30,399 nt of DNA from JACCXJ01 sp052387115 (GCA_052387115.1 JBQTJM010000285.1:1-30399); one strand, 5' to 3'; positions 15,477 to 24,900 are shown, numbered from the stretch's first letter. Translations and numbers: made by a program. The notes: generated from the letters alone by a model not told the origin.

Positions 15477-17459
15477 GTGAGGGACGGCGCGGTCCTGGAC
15501 TCGGCGTTGCAGCGTGCCGTGGACGCGCTCCTCCGGCGGCAGTCCGCGAGCGGAGAATGGGAGGGGGAGGTGGTGTGGGGCCCGATGCTCGCGGCCCAGT
15601 ACGTCCTCATGTGCCAGATCACCGGCAGCGCCATCCCCGCGGCGCGAAAAGACCTGCTGCTGTTCCAGTTCCGGCGCACGCGACTCCCATCGGGACCCTG
15701 GGGCCTGCACGCCCATTCACCGCCCTATCTCTTCGTCACGACGCTCGTGTACGTCGCGGCGCGCCTCTTGGGCCTGTCCAGGGACGACCCCCTGCTGGTC
15801 CCCGCGGCGCGCTTCATCGCGGCCGAAGGCGGCGCCCTGTGGATCCCGAGCTGGGGGAAGTTCTGGCTGGCGATGCTGAACCTCTATGACTGGGAGGGCC
15901 TCAACCCACTCGTGCCGGAGCTCTGGGCCCTGCCGCGCCGGCTGCCGATCCATCCGGGAAGGTTCTACTGTCACACCCGGCTCATCTACCTGGCGATGAC
16001 CGTGATCTATGCCTCACGCCATCAGATCCCACGCGCTCCGGTGATCGAGGCGCTCAGGGCCGAGCTCTATCCCGCCGGTTACGGAGGTTTCCGCGAGCAC
16101 CGCGGGGCCTTGCGGGCCGGGGATCTGTACCTGCGGCCAGGCCGCATGTTGCGCTGTCTCTACACGATATTTCTATTCGTGGAACAAAGGCACAGCGGCG
16201 CGGTGCGGCGGAAGATCGTAGCGCGGCTCTGCGAGCACATCCGCTGGGAGCTCCGCACCACCGATCACACCGCCCTCTCGCCGGTCAGCGGGCTATTGAG
16301 CCTCATCGCGCTGTGGATCCATGAACCCGACGACCCCGATCTGCACCGGGCTTTGGTGCGTTTCGAGGGTTGGATCTGGGAGGATGGGCGGGACGGCACG
16401 CGCGTCGCCGGCGCGCGCAGCGCCTCGTGGGACACGGCCTTCGCACTCCAGGCATTGACCGCGGTAGAGGCCCATGCGAGCACCGGAGACTCCATCGCGC
16501 GGGGCGTGTCGTTCCTCACGACCCAACAGATCCGCCGGACGTTTCCAGGCGTCGAAGAAAACTTCCGCATCGATCCGCGGGGCGGGTGGTGTTTCGCGGG
16601 CGTATGGCACGGCTGGCCCGTGAGCGACTGTACGGCCGAGGCCCTGTTGGCATTGCTCGCCGCGCCGGGCGTAGAACGGGACAGCGAAGCGCTCCGGGAG
16701 GGCGTCGAGTTCATCCTGCGTTGCCAGAACGCCGATGGGGGCTTCGGCAGCTATGAGCAGAGCGGCACGCGCTGGACCCTCGAATGGCTGAACCCCGCGG
16801 AGATGTTCGCCGACTCGATGACCGACCGCTCCTGGGTGGAGTGTACCTCGTCCTGTGTCAGCGCCCTGGCCGCCTTCCGGCAACATTCCCCGGTGCCCCT
16901 GGACGGCCGCATCTCATGCGCCCTCGAGCGCGCCGCACGCTGGTTGGCCGCTCGCCAGCGACCCGACGGCGCCTGGCCCGGCGCCTGGGGGGTGTATCTC
17001 ATTTACGGCACATTATTCGGCGTGCGCGGACTCTTGGCCGCCGGTACACCGGTGTTCCATCCCGCCATCCGCAAGGCCTGCCGGTGGCTCCTGGCCCGCC
17101 AACGGCCGGACGGCGGGTGGGGCGAGCACCACAGCGGCTGCCTCACGGGTGTGTATGTCGAGCACCCCGAAAGCCACGTGATCCAGACCGCCTGGGCCCT
17201 GTCGACGCTCTTGGAGGCCCACGAGCCCGATTGGTCCGCCATCGAGCGAGGGGCCGATCACCTCCTCTGCACGCAAGACTCGAACGGAGAATGGCCGGCC
17301 CAGGACTGGACCGGCGTCTTCTTTCGCACCGCGCTCCTCGATTACACGCTGTACCGCCGGTATTTTCCCTTGTGGGCCTTGGCGTTGTACAAGAACCGGC
17401 GTGCGCAGCGACTACATAGCGACCTCTGCGGCGCGGACCGGCATGGCGCCGACGGGTAG
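15477..17459 (+). CDS. osc: Oxidosqualene cyclase (lanosterol-type sterol synthase)
   Basis: This is a 660-residue terpene cyclase. The catalytic motif DCTAE is at 384-388. QW-type repeats are visible (RCQNADGGFGSYE, ARQRPDGAWPGAWG, ARQRPDGGWGEHH, CTQDSNGEWPAQ), and FYCHTRLIYLAM fits the oxidosqualene cyclase WCxxR region. The motif is DCTAE rather than the DxDD of squalene-hopene cyclases, so the substrate should be 2,3-oxidosqualene. Before DCTAE the sequence HGWPVS has His where lanosterol synthases have Cys and Val where cycloartenol synthases have Ile, so the exact product is uncertain. GTG 15477 (or 15474) is chosen because it aligns with the start of the gene after squalene epoxidase. 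An upstream ATG at 15366 would read through the epoxidase remnant in the wrong frame. Confidence 0.92.
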   Translation: MRDGAVLDSALQRAVDALLRRQSASGEWEGEVVWGPMLAAQYVLMCQITGSAIPAARKDLLLFQFRRTRLPSGPWGLHAHSPPYLFVTTLVYVAARLLGLSRDDPLLVPAARFIAAEGGALWIPSWGKFWLAMLNLYDWEGLNPLVPELWALPRRLPIHPGRFYCHTRLIYLAMTVIYASRHQIPRAPVIEALRAELYPAGYGGFREHRGALRAGDLYLRPGRMLRCLYTIFLFVEQRHSGAVRRKIVARLCEHIRWELRTTDHTALSPVSGLLSLIALWIHEPDDPDLHRALVRFEGWIWEDGRDGTRVAGARSASWDTAFALQALTAVEAHASTGDSIARGVSFLTTQQIRRTFPGVEENFRIDPRGGWCFAGVWHGWPVSDCTAEALLALLAAPGVERDSEALREGVEFILRCQNADGGFGSYEQSGTRWTLEWLNPAEMFADSMTDRSWVECTSSCVSALAAFRQHSPVPLDGRISCALERAARWLAARQRPDGAWPGAWGVYLIYGTLFGVRGLLAAGTPVFHPAIRKACRWLLARQRPDGGWGEHHSGCLTGVYVEHPESHVIQTAWALSTLLEAHEPDWSAIERGADHLLCTQDSNGEWPAQDWTGVFFRTALLDYTLYRRYFPLWALALYKNRRAQRLHSDLCGADRHGADG

Positions 17460-17531
17460 CGGGTCGCTGCGCCTGCACCCCAGTCAGCCGGGTCACGGTA
17501 GGGCTGGATCACGGTAGAATGGCCAGACGCT

Positions 17532-18614
17532 ATGAAGGAGTCGCTCCTACAGAAACTCGAGCTCCTGCGCGCCCGCTCGCAGGAGCTGACCGCCCTGCTG
17601 TCGAACGAAGGGGTCTGGAAGGACCAGACGACCTTCCGGGAGCTGGGCCGCGAGCAATCCGATCTGCGGGGGGTGGTCGAGTGCTTCGAGAGCTATCTCC
17701 GGAACCGCCGGGCGATCGAAGAGGCGCGGCGCATGCTCGATGAGGAGGACGCGGGGCTGCGCGAGCTGGCCGCGGACGAGCTCAAGAGGAATCAGGCGTG
17801 CGACATTGACTTGGAGCGCGATCTCCACCGCTTCCTGCTCCCGCAGGACCCCTCGGATCGCAGCAACATCTTCCTCGAGGTGCGCGCCGGGACCGGCGGC
17901 GAGGAGGCGGCGTTGTTCGCTGCCGCACTGTTCCGCATGTACGGACGCTATGTCGAAACGCGCGGCTGGGCGTGTGAAATCCTGAGCGCGAGCCGCGCGG
18001 AGGCCGGCGGGTACAAGGAGGTGATCGCGCGCATCGTGGGGCAGGGGGCGTATTCGCGCCTCAAGTTCGAATCCGGGGTACACCGGGTGCAGCGGGTCCC
18101 CGAGACCGAGGCCCAGGGGCGCATCCACACCTCTGCCTGTACGGTGGCGGTGTTGCCCGAGGTCGATGAGGTGACGGACATCGAGGTGTCGCCCTCCGAT
18201 CTCCGCATCGATACGTTCCGGGCCTCGGGGGCCGGCGGCCAGCACGTCAACAAGACCGATTCCGCCATCCGTATCACCCATCTCCCGAGCGGGCTCGTGG
18301 TGGAGTGCCAGGACGAACGCTCCCAGCACAAGAACCGCTCGCGCGCCATGAGCCTCTTAAAGGCCAGGCTGGTGTCGGCGGAGCGCGAGCGCCAGCGGGA
18401 GAAGCAGGCGGAGAGCCGCCGCAATCTGGTGGGGAGCGGGGATCGTTCGGAGCGCATCCGCACCTATAACTTCCCGCAGGGGCGCGTCACCGATCACCGC
18501 ATCAACCTGACCGTGTACAAGCTCGAAGCGGTCATGCTCGGGGAGCTGGACCACGTGATCGATCCGCTCATCAGCGAGCACCAGGCCGATCTCATGGCCG
18601 CGGTGGGCCATTGA
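17532..18614 (+). CDS. prfA: Peptide chain release factor 1 (RF1)
   Basis: The product has 360 residues, full length for RF1. The GGQ peptidyl-hydrolysis motif is at 235-237 in SGAGGQHVNKTDSAIRITH. The stop-codon recognition motif is PET, of the PxT type, in HRVQRVPETEAQGRIHTS, which makes it RF1 (UAA/UAG) and not RF2 (SPF). The coiled N-terminal domain is rich in Glu, Arg and Leu. It starts 72 bp after the cyclase and overlaps prmC by 4 nt, so translation of the methyltransferase that modifies it is coupled. In many gammaproteobacteria hemA precedes prfA; here a sterol gene does. Confidence 0.96.
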   Translation: MKESLLQKLELLRARSQELTALLSNEGVWKDQTTFRELGREQSDLRGVVECFESYLRNRRAIEEARRMLDEEDAGLRELAADELKRNQACDIDLERDLHRFLLPQDPSDRSNIFLEVRAGTGGEEAALFAAALFRMYGRYVETRGWACEILSASRAEAGGYKEVIARIVGQGAYSRLKFESGVHRVQRVPETEAQGRIHTSACTVAVLPEVDEVTDIEVSPSDLRIDTFRASGAGGQHVNKTDSAIRITHLPSGLVVECQDERSQHKNRSRAMSLLKARLVSAERERQREKQAESRRNLVGSGDRSERIRTYNFPQGRVTDHRINLTVYKLEAVMLGELDHVIDPLISEHQADLMAAVGH

Positions 18615-19492
18615 GGGTCGCGACCGTCTCGAGGAACGAGGGCACCGGACCGGCAGCAACGATCGCCGGTCTCATCCGCCGCGCCGAAGCCCTCCTGTCG
18701 GATCCGGACAGCGCTCGCCTGGACGCCGAGATATTGCTCGGCCACGTCCTGGGTGTCGGCCGGGTACAGCTCGTCACCGGGGCAGACCACCCGGTCGCGG
18801 CGGCAGAGGTGCGGCGTTATCTCGATCTCGTCGCGGGGCGCGCGCGGGGCATCCCGGTCGCCTATCTCGTCGGCCGGCGCGAGTTCTGGTCGATGCCGCT
18901 ACAGGTCGATGAGCACACCTTGGTGCCGCGCCCCGAGACCGAGCACCTGGTCGAAGCGGCGCTCGCGCTCATCGTTGCACATGAGCTCCGCGAGGTCCTG
19001 GACCTCGGCACCGGATCGGGGGCCATCGCCCTCGCGATCCGCCGGGGATCGGCGAAATGCCGGGTCACGGCCACCGATCTCTCCGCCCCGGCGCTCGCGA
19101 TCGCAAGGCGCAACGCGGAGCGCCTGGGGCTTCGCGATATCGTGTTCGTGGAAGGGGACTGGTACCGGCCGCTCTGCGGCGCGCGCTTCGACCTCATCGT
19201 GTCCAATCCGCCTTATGTCCCGGACGCCGAGCTGGGGAGGGCGGGCCTCTGCCACGAGCCGCGCGTCGCCTTGTCCGGAGGCGACGACGGTCTCAAGGCC
19301 CTGCGTACGGTCATTGCCGGCGCGCTGCGACACCTGCGCGATGGCGGATGGCTCGCCCTGGAGCACGGTGCCGATCAGAAACAGCCGGTGTGGACGATGC
19401 TCGGCGCGGTGGGCTTCCGTGCCCGTGCCACGATCCTAGATTACGCCGGGCTCGACCGGGTGACGATGGGTAGATGGCAGCGGGCGGAATGA
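18611..19492 (+). CDS. prmC: Release factor glutamine methyltransferase (PrmC/HemK)
   Basis: This is a 293-residue class I SAM methyltransferase. The helical N-terminal domain contains DAEILLGHVLG, followed by the linker YLVGRREFWSMPL and LVPRPETEHLVE. The SAM motif is LDLGTGSGAIALAI, and the catalytic NPPY is at 199-202. It methylates the Gln of the GGQ motif in RF1/RF2. TTG 18611 is the only plausible start codon before the conserved N-terminal helices and overlaps the prfA stop (TTGA). It ends convergently with the small lipoprotein gene at 19546. Confidence 0.94.
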   Translation: MRVATVSRNEGTGPAATIAGLIRRAEALLSDPDSARLDAEILLGHVLGVGRVQLVTGADHPVAAAEVRRYLDLVAGRARGIPVAYLVGRREFWSMPLQVDEHTLVPRPETEHLVEAALALIVAHELREVLDLGTGSGAIALAIRRGSAKCRVTATDLSAPALAIARRNAERLGLRDIVFVEGDWYRPLCGARFDLIVSNPPYVPDAELGRAGLCHEPRVALSGGDDGLKALRTVIAGALRHLRDGGWLALEHGADQKQPVWTMLGAVGFRARATILDYAGLDRVTMGRWQRAE

Positions 19493-19545
19493 CACCGCCC
19501 GTTGCGTCACGCACCGTGGCTATCCTGGCCCCGGTCATCCATCGC

Positions 19546-19740
19546 CTACTGGCAGATCCCCGCGCAGTCAGCGCCGCCCTGCTTGGGATCACAGGTGTCG
19601 GCCGGGTCATCGACGCAGGTCTTACCCTCCGGACATTGCACAGCGGCGATGCCACCGCAGGCCTGGCCGCTCGGTTCGTCCTTCTTGTCGCATCCCATGA
19701 GGAAGAGCGCAAGGAATAGGGTCGCGATTCTCAATGGCAT
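19546..19740 (-). CDS. Small cysteine-rich lipoprotein
   Basis: The product has 64 residues. ATG 19740 has GAGG about 7 nt upstream. The N-terminus MPLRIATLFLALFLMGC is a lipoprotein signal with a lipobox ending in Cys17. The mature part has six further cysteines in a compact pattern: ACGG, QCPEGKTCVDDPADTC, then GGADCAGICQ. This resembles the small extracytoplasmic cysteine-cluster domain often written CxxxxxxxCPEGxxCVDDPxDxCDPxxGGADCxGIC, recalled from memory. The function is unknown; the disulfides imply a periplasmic or surface location. It is too short to be found by length alone, but signal, lipobox and cysteine pattern make it credible. Confidence 0.78.
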   Translation of the reverse strand: MPLRIATLFLALFLMGCDKKDEPSGQACGGIAAVQCPEGKTCVDDPADTCDPKQGGADCAGICQ

Positions 19741-19852
19741 AACAGTTACCTCGCTGTGGGGGTTACGTACCGCATGTGCTCACCCGACCACCAGGCCTTC
19801 ACCGACCCGATTGGTCGCTTCGACATGTTACGGGAAAGCCGGTCGGCACACC

Positions 19853-20101
19853 ATGGCCGGGATGTTCGGCAGCTACTGGATCAAGCCCGGGAATAGATCA
19901 AGCGTCGACACTGGACGGCTAAATGATCCAGGTTTCCAGCTATTATAACCCGAACCTTTACAAGTTCTTCCACGACGTCAACGCAAGTGTTCGCTATTGG
20001 GAATGGAACGCCTTCAAGAAGGTGGAAGCGACCGCTGGGTTGCCATCATGCGAAAAGACACCCCGTATGGGACCCAGTCCGATGCGTGCTCAGAACTGTG
20101 A
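19853..20101 (+). pseudogene. Decayed fragment of a GH140-like gene, paralogue of 25242-27758
   Basis: The fragment encodes AGMFGSYWIKPGNRSSVDTG, then a +1 frameshift near 19943, then NPNLYKFFHD and RYWEWNAFKKV, matching the paralogue at about 26858-27030. The next bases match 27281 onward (RWVAIMRKDTPYG), so 250 bp (27031-27280) are deleted. It ends in an in-frame TGA at 20099, after CSEL. That is where the intact paralogue continues into its Pro-rich linker and C-terminal module, so the parent copy seems to have lacked that module. Confidence 0.8.
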
Positions 20102-20243
20102 CAGAGATCACCCCCGTCGCTTTGAACCCGGAAAGTAATGGCGCATGACGCGCTGGCCGTTCCCGAGTCGGAGAGCGATGTGTATTCTTGTCCGTGATAC
20201 CATCAACGCCGGGAAGGCTCAGGGCGGGTACCACGAGTAACCC

Positions 20244-21872
20244 ATGTCGAGACATACACCGCGGTCGAACATGGCGGCGCGATGGCGCGCGAGCGCTCTG
20301 CGTGCAGGGGCGCTGGGCGTATTGTCGAGTCTTGTTCTGGTCGTTCCGGCGCCGGCTGCCAACATCGTGGTCGACACACTCGAAGGGAATGGCCTGATCT
20401 CTGATAACGATTGCTCGCTACACGAAGCGATCCTGGCGGTCATCACCTCGGGTCCAAGGGGGGGCTGTCCGGGCGGTGACCCGGGTGTAACCGACACCAT
20501 CACCTTGGCCGTGACTGGCACCATCACCCTTTCGGACGCCTTGCCGGCGATCAACCAGGATCTCCACCTTATCGGGCCAGGTGCACGCTTGCTCACCATC
20601 AGCGGTAACAGCATACGTCAGGTCCTGCGCGTAAACGCCGGCGTAAATGTCACCGTGGAGGGGGTGACGATCTCCCGCGGGCGCGCCATCCAGAACGGCG
20701 GCGGCATCCTGAACTTCGGGAGGCTGACCGTGAGGAACACGAGCTTCGTGGAGAACCAGGCGCCGGAGGATGGGGGCGCGATCTCCAATGAGGGGCGGGG
20801 CGCCAGGCTCACCGTCTTGAACAGCACCTTTTCCGGAAACAGCGGCATCGAAGCGGGGAGGGAGCAAGAAGAGGGTGGCGCCATCGTCAACATCGACGGG
20901 GAGGCGACCATCGTCAACAGCACGTTCGTCGGCAATCACGCCCCCAACACCGGCGGGGCCATCCATAACTCCGAGCCGACGGCCGAGGTGACCCTCATCA
21001 ACTGCACCATCACCGGCAACAGCGCGGCTGCCGGTGGGGGAGCTGTCTTTACGGAGAGAGGTGGCGAAATCACTCTCCGCAACACCCTCCTCGCAGCCAA
21101 CCCCGGGAACAACTGCGGAGTCGCGTCGACCGGGGGGCGGATAATCGATCAGGAGGGGAACCTCGACGACGGCAGCACGTGTGGATTGGCTCCCGGCATG
21201 TCCATTCCGAACGGGGCCGCCGGTCTCGACCTCGCGGGTCTCCAGAACCACGGTGGTCCGACGGACACGATCGCGCTCACCGCGGCCAGCGACGCCATCG
21301 ATTGGGCACTGGACAGCGTCTGTGCCGCGGCACCCGTGAACAACCTCGATCAGCGCGGACCGCCGTTCGTCCGTCCGATCGACGGCGATGGGGACGGCAG
21401 CGCCTCCTGTGACATCGGCGCCTTCGAGTCTGAACGACCACCGCCCCAGCCAGCACCGCCGGCGCAGCCTCCGTCATCTCCGCCCCCATCACCGCTCGTT
21501 GAGGCCGTGCCCGTCGGTGAGAATCCGCGCTTGCAGTGCACCCGATCTTCCTGCCGCGTTCTCATCAGGTGCATCGTGATACAGAGCCCGGGTGCGCCAT
21601 GCAGCGATCGATTCGATGTGTTCGTCCGGGACAGTGTCTTGCGCGACCACACCCCGGCCAAAGCGCCGGGGAGGATCCGTTTCGCCACCGGCCGCGCGGA
21701 AATCGCGGCCGGTACCACCGCGGACGTGAAGCTCAGGCTCACCAAACGCGGCAGGCAGTTTGTGCGCACGGGCAAGAAAACGAGGATCAAGGGGGTCCTG
21801 GAGATCCGAAACGATTCCGGGACCTCCATCGTGAAAAGGACTCGGGTCACGCTCAGGATCAAGCGCCGCTGA
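20244..21872 (+). CDS. Secreted right-handed beta-helix protein with shared C-terminal module
   Basis: This is a 542-residue exported protein. The signal peptide has a basic start, core ALGVLSSLVLVV and cleavage near APA-AN. CSLHEAI at about 57 is the CSLREAI motif found at the start of many beta-helix proteins. The body (about 80-330) has repeated Asn-rich turns (GGGILNFGRLTVRNTSF, GGAISNEG, GGAIVNIDGEATIVNSTF), the pectate-lyase-like solenoid. A DQRGPPFVRPIDGDGDGSASCDIGAFE segment marks a choice-of-anchor Q type domain. A Pro-rich linker then leads to the C-terminal module at about 427-542, shared with the next two proteins. The role is unknown; surface adhesion or polysaccharide binding is plausible. 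Start ATG 20244; ATG 20271 is the alternative. Confidence 0.85.
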   Translation: MSRHTPRSNMAARWRASALRAGALGVLSSLVLVVPAPAANIVVDTLEGNGLISDNDCSLHEAILAVITSGPRGGCPGGDPGVTDTITLAVTGTITLSDALPAINQDLHLIGPGARLLTISGNSIRQVLRVNAGVNVTVEGVTISRGRAIQNGGGILNFGRLTVRNTSFVENQAPEDGGAISNEGRGARLTVLNSTFSGNSGIEAGREQEEGGAIVNIDGEATIVNSTFVGNHAPNTGGAIHNSEPTAEVTLINCTITGNSAAAGGGAVFTERGGEITLRNTLLAANPGNNCGVASTGGRIIDQEGNLDDGSTCGLAPGMSIPNGAAGLDLAGLQNHGGPTDTIALTAASDAIDWALDSVCAAAPVNNLDQRGPPFVRPIDGDGDGSASCDIGAFESERPPPQPAPPAQPPSSPPPSPLVEAVPVGENPRLQCTRSSCRVLIRCIVIQSPGAPCSDRFDVFVRDSVLRDHTPAKAPGRIRFATGRAEIAAGTTADVKLRLTKRGRQFVRTGKKTRIKGVLEIRNDSGTSIVKRTRVTLRIKRR

Positions 21873-21960
21873 GCGGACCCGGCTTCTGGAATCGTGGATC
21901 CTGCGGCCGCCACCATGACCATTCGCCATCGGGTTCTCGGCCCGCTGATGCTTGTGGTTG
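21523..21960 (+). repeat. Direct repeat, copy 1: C-module, spacer and signal-peptide start
   Basis: The repeat covers the 3' end of the beta-helix gene, the 42-bp spacer and the first 46 nt of the next gene. It is very similar over its whole length to 24844-25287, with one small indel near 21640. It could support recombination that replaces the whole body of a gene. Confidence 0.88.
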
Positions 21961-24900
21961 TCAAAGGGATGCGGGGCATGTGCGCCGCCGGTGCCCTGCT
22001 CGCGGTGGCTCTGCTCGCCAGCCCCGTTTCCTCCGCCGCTCCAAAGCGGATCTACCTCGCACTCGACGACCACACCGACTACCTGTGGTCGGGCAACGAG
22101 CAACAGTACCAGCAGGCTTTCCTCGAGATGCTCGACTACTATCTCGATCTGGCCGACCAGACCGCGTCGGATCCGCCAGCGTATCAGTCCCGCTTCAACA
22201 CCGACGGCAGTTTCTGGATCTGGACCTACGAGCATAACAAGACGCCCGCCGAGCTCGATCGGCTGATCGACCGGATCCGGTCCGGGCACATCAGCGTGCC
22301 CCTGAACGCCCTCGTCTCCACCTATGGCGCCCAACCCGCGGAGGCGGTGCTGCGCGGGATGTACTACGCCGGCCGGCTCGAGCGCCGCTTCGGCGTGCGC
22401 TTCCCGTTGGTGCAAGCCATGGAGAACCAGACGATGCCTCTGGGACTGGGCGCGCTGTGGGCCGGCGCCGGCGCCCGCTACACCTGGAAGGGTGTCTGCC
22501 GGTGCGTCACCAAAGTTCCGGAGCTTTCCGACCGCGACCACGAGATCTACCGCTGGGCGGGCCTCGACGGCAGCTCCCTGCTCATCAAGTGGAACTCGCT
22601 CTTCGCCAACAACCGCAGCATCGGCGGCTACGCGGAATGTCGTGATCCCGTGGCCGCCGTGAGCTTCCTGGACAGCGATCCCGGCTTCCTGGCGCGCTGG
22701 CCCTACCAAGTCAGCGGGGCCTTCGGCCACGGCTGGGACGACCTCAAGACGCTCACCGATGAGTTCCCGAGCGTCGCACAAAGCCAGACGAACGCGACGC
22801 GTCAGGTGATTGTGTCCAACGAGGCCGATTTCTTCGAGGATTTCGAGGCGGCCCACGGTGCCGGGCTTCCCAGGGTCTCCTTGAGCTTCGGCAACGAATG
22901 GGACACCTACAGCGCCTCGATGGCGGAAGTCACGGGCCGCGTGCGGCGCGCCGTCGAGAAGCTGCGCAGCGCGGAGTCGCTGGCGACCTTGGTGAGCCTG
23001 CGGGACGCCGCGTTCCTGGCAGGCCGCGAGGCGGCGCGCGACCTCGCCTGGATGGACATCGGCCTGTACTGGGAGCACGACTGGACCGCGGATGGACCCG
23101 TGCCTCGCGCCGAACGGGCGGCCTGGCAGCGCCGGATCGCAGGCGAGATCGAGAGCTACGTGGGAGATCTTCACGCCGATGCCGCGTCTGCCCTGGGCGG
23201 GCTGATCCAGGCTCCCGGGGGCAACCTGCGCTTCTACGCCTTCAACCCGCTGGGCTGGGCGCGCACGGACATGGCGGACCTGCCGTACGCCGATCCCGCG
23301 CCGGTGCACGTCGTAGAGGTGGAGAGCGGCCAGGAAGTGCCCTCGCAGATCGTGACCGTGGATGGGCAGCGTCGGCTGCGCGTGATGGCCCGGGACGTGC
23401 CGTCTGTCGGTTACAAGGTCTATGAGGTGCGGCCGGGCGCGGGCGCGGCGTTCCCAGATGCCGCAGTAGTCGCGGGCAGCGTGATCGAGAACGATCTTTA
23501 CCGCATCACGCTGGCCGGCGCGGGCGCGATCACCAGCCTGCTGGACAAGCGGCGCCAGAATCGCGAGCTGGTCCGGTCGATCGCGGGTCGATCCGTCAAC
23601 GACCTGGGTATCGGTGCAGGCACGCTCGCCGTCGAGAACCAGGGGCCTGTGTCGGTGACGCTGAAGGCCGCCGCCGGTACGCCCCTCAGCCACGAGACCC
23701 GGGTCACGCTCCTGGCCGATGGCGACCGCATCGAGATCCGTAACGACATCACGCAGAACTTCTCCTCGGTCCAGACGTGGGCCTTCGGCTTCGACCTGGA
23801 CACGCCCGATGTGCATCACGAGGAGGTGGGGGCCATCCTGCGAGCCCGGCTGGCATCCCAGGGCGGGCACTACTCGGACCGCAACGCGCGTTACAGCTGG
23901 CTCACGCTGAACCATTTCGCCGACATGAGCGAAGGGCCAGCAGGGCCGGGCGTGACGCTTTCGAGCGCCGACCTGTCCTTCATGCGCCTTGGAGCCAGCA
24001 GCAACAGTGTCCTCGACACGTCCACGCCCCAGATCTCGGTGCTGGCCGGCGGCCAGGTGGACGGCTCGAGACTGGGCATCCCGAACCAGGGGGGCGACTC
24101 CAACTTCCTTCAGCGTTTCGCGTTGCGCAGCCACGGGGGCTACGACGCGGTTTCCGCCATGCGCTTCGCCTTGGAGCACCAGAACCCGCTCGTGACCGAA
24201 GTCGTGACCGGCGGTTCGGCCTACCCCGCGGATCGCTACTCGTTCCTCTCGATCTCCGACCCCGATGTGCTGCTCTGGTCGCTCAAGCCTGCAGAGGAGG
24301 GCATCGACCAGGGCATGGTCGTGCGGCTGTGGAACCTGGGACCGGACGCGACGTTTTCCGTCAGTCTCGATCCCCCGATCGCCGCGGCCGAACGGACCAC
24401 ACACATCGAGACGCCACTGGCCGCGGCGACCATCCTCGCCGACGGCTTTCGCGGCGCGGCCGCCGCCCGGCAGCTCGTCACCTACCGCCTGGGCACGCAG
24501 GTCGCCCTCTCGATCTCGGACGTCACGCTTGGCGAAGGCGACGCGAATGCGAAGTTCGACGTCAGCCTGTCGGCGGCGAGCGGGGAGCCGGTCACGGTCG
24601 CGTACGCCACGCTCGACGGCAGCGCCACGGCGCCCGGCGACTACGCGGCTCGCTCGGGAACACTGAGCTTTGCGCCGGGGGTCACCACGCACACCCTCAG
24701 TATCCCCGTCGTGGCTGACACGCTGGCCGAGCCGACCGAGACGTTCTTGCTGAGGCTCAGCGGGCCGACCAACGCGACGCTCGCGGACGACGAAGCCGTG
24801 GCAACCTTGCTCGACGACGACACGCTGGCCTTCAGCCGTGACCATCCGCGCTTACAGTGCACCCGATCTTCCTGCCGCGTTCTCATCAGGTGCATCGTGA

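Noticed and set aside
19474..19719. Plus-strand frame of 81 codons after prmC
   Set aside because: It overlaps the end of prmC and is antisense to the small lipoprotein, which has a convincing lipobox, ribosome site and cysteine pattern.
21894..21920. GGATCC, GCGGCCGC and GCCACCATG in a row, looking like a cloning vector junction with a Kozak start
   Set aside because: The same context recurs at 25221-25247 with natural divergence (the NotI-like site is lost) inside a long homologous repeat, so it is a coincidence in native sequence.
21489..24845. Very long open frame (about 1100 codons) on the minus strand opposite the GH38-like gene
   Set aside because: It is antisense to a gene with clear signal peptide and domains. 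Its translation has no recognisable fold and is rich in Arg, Gly, His and Val, as expected for an antisense shadow in high-GC DNA.
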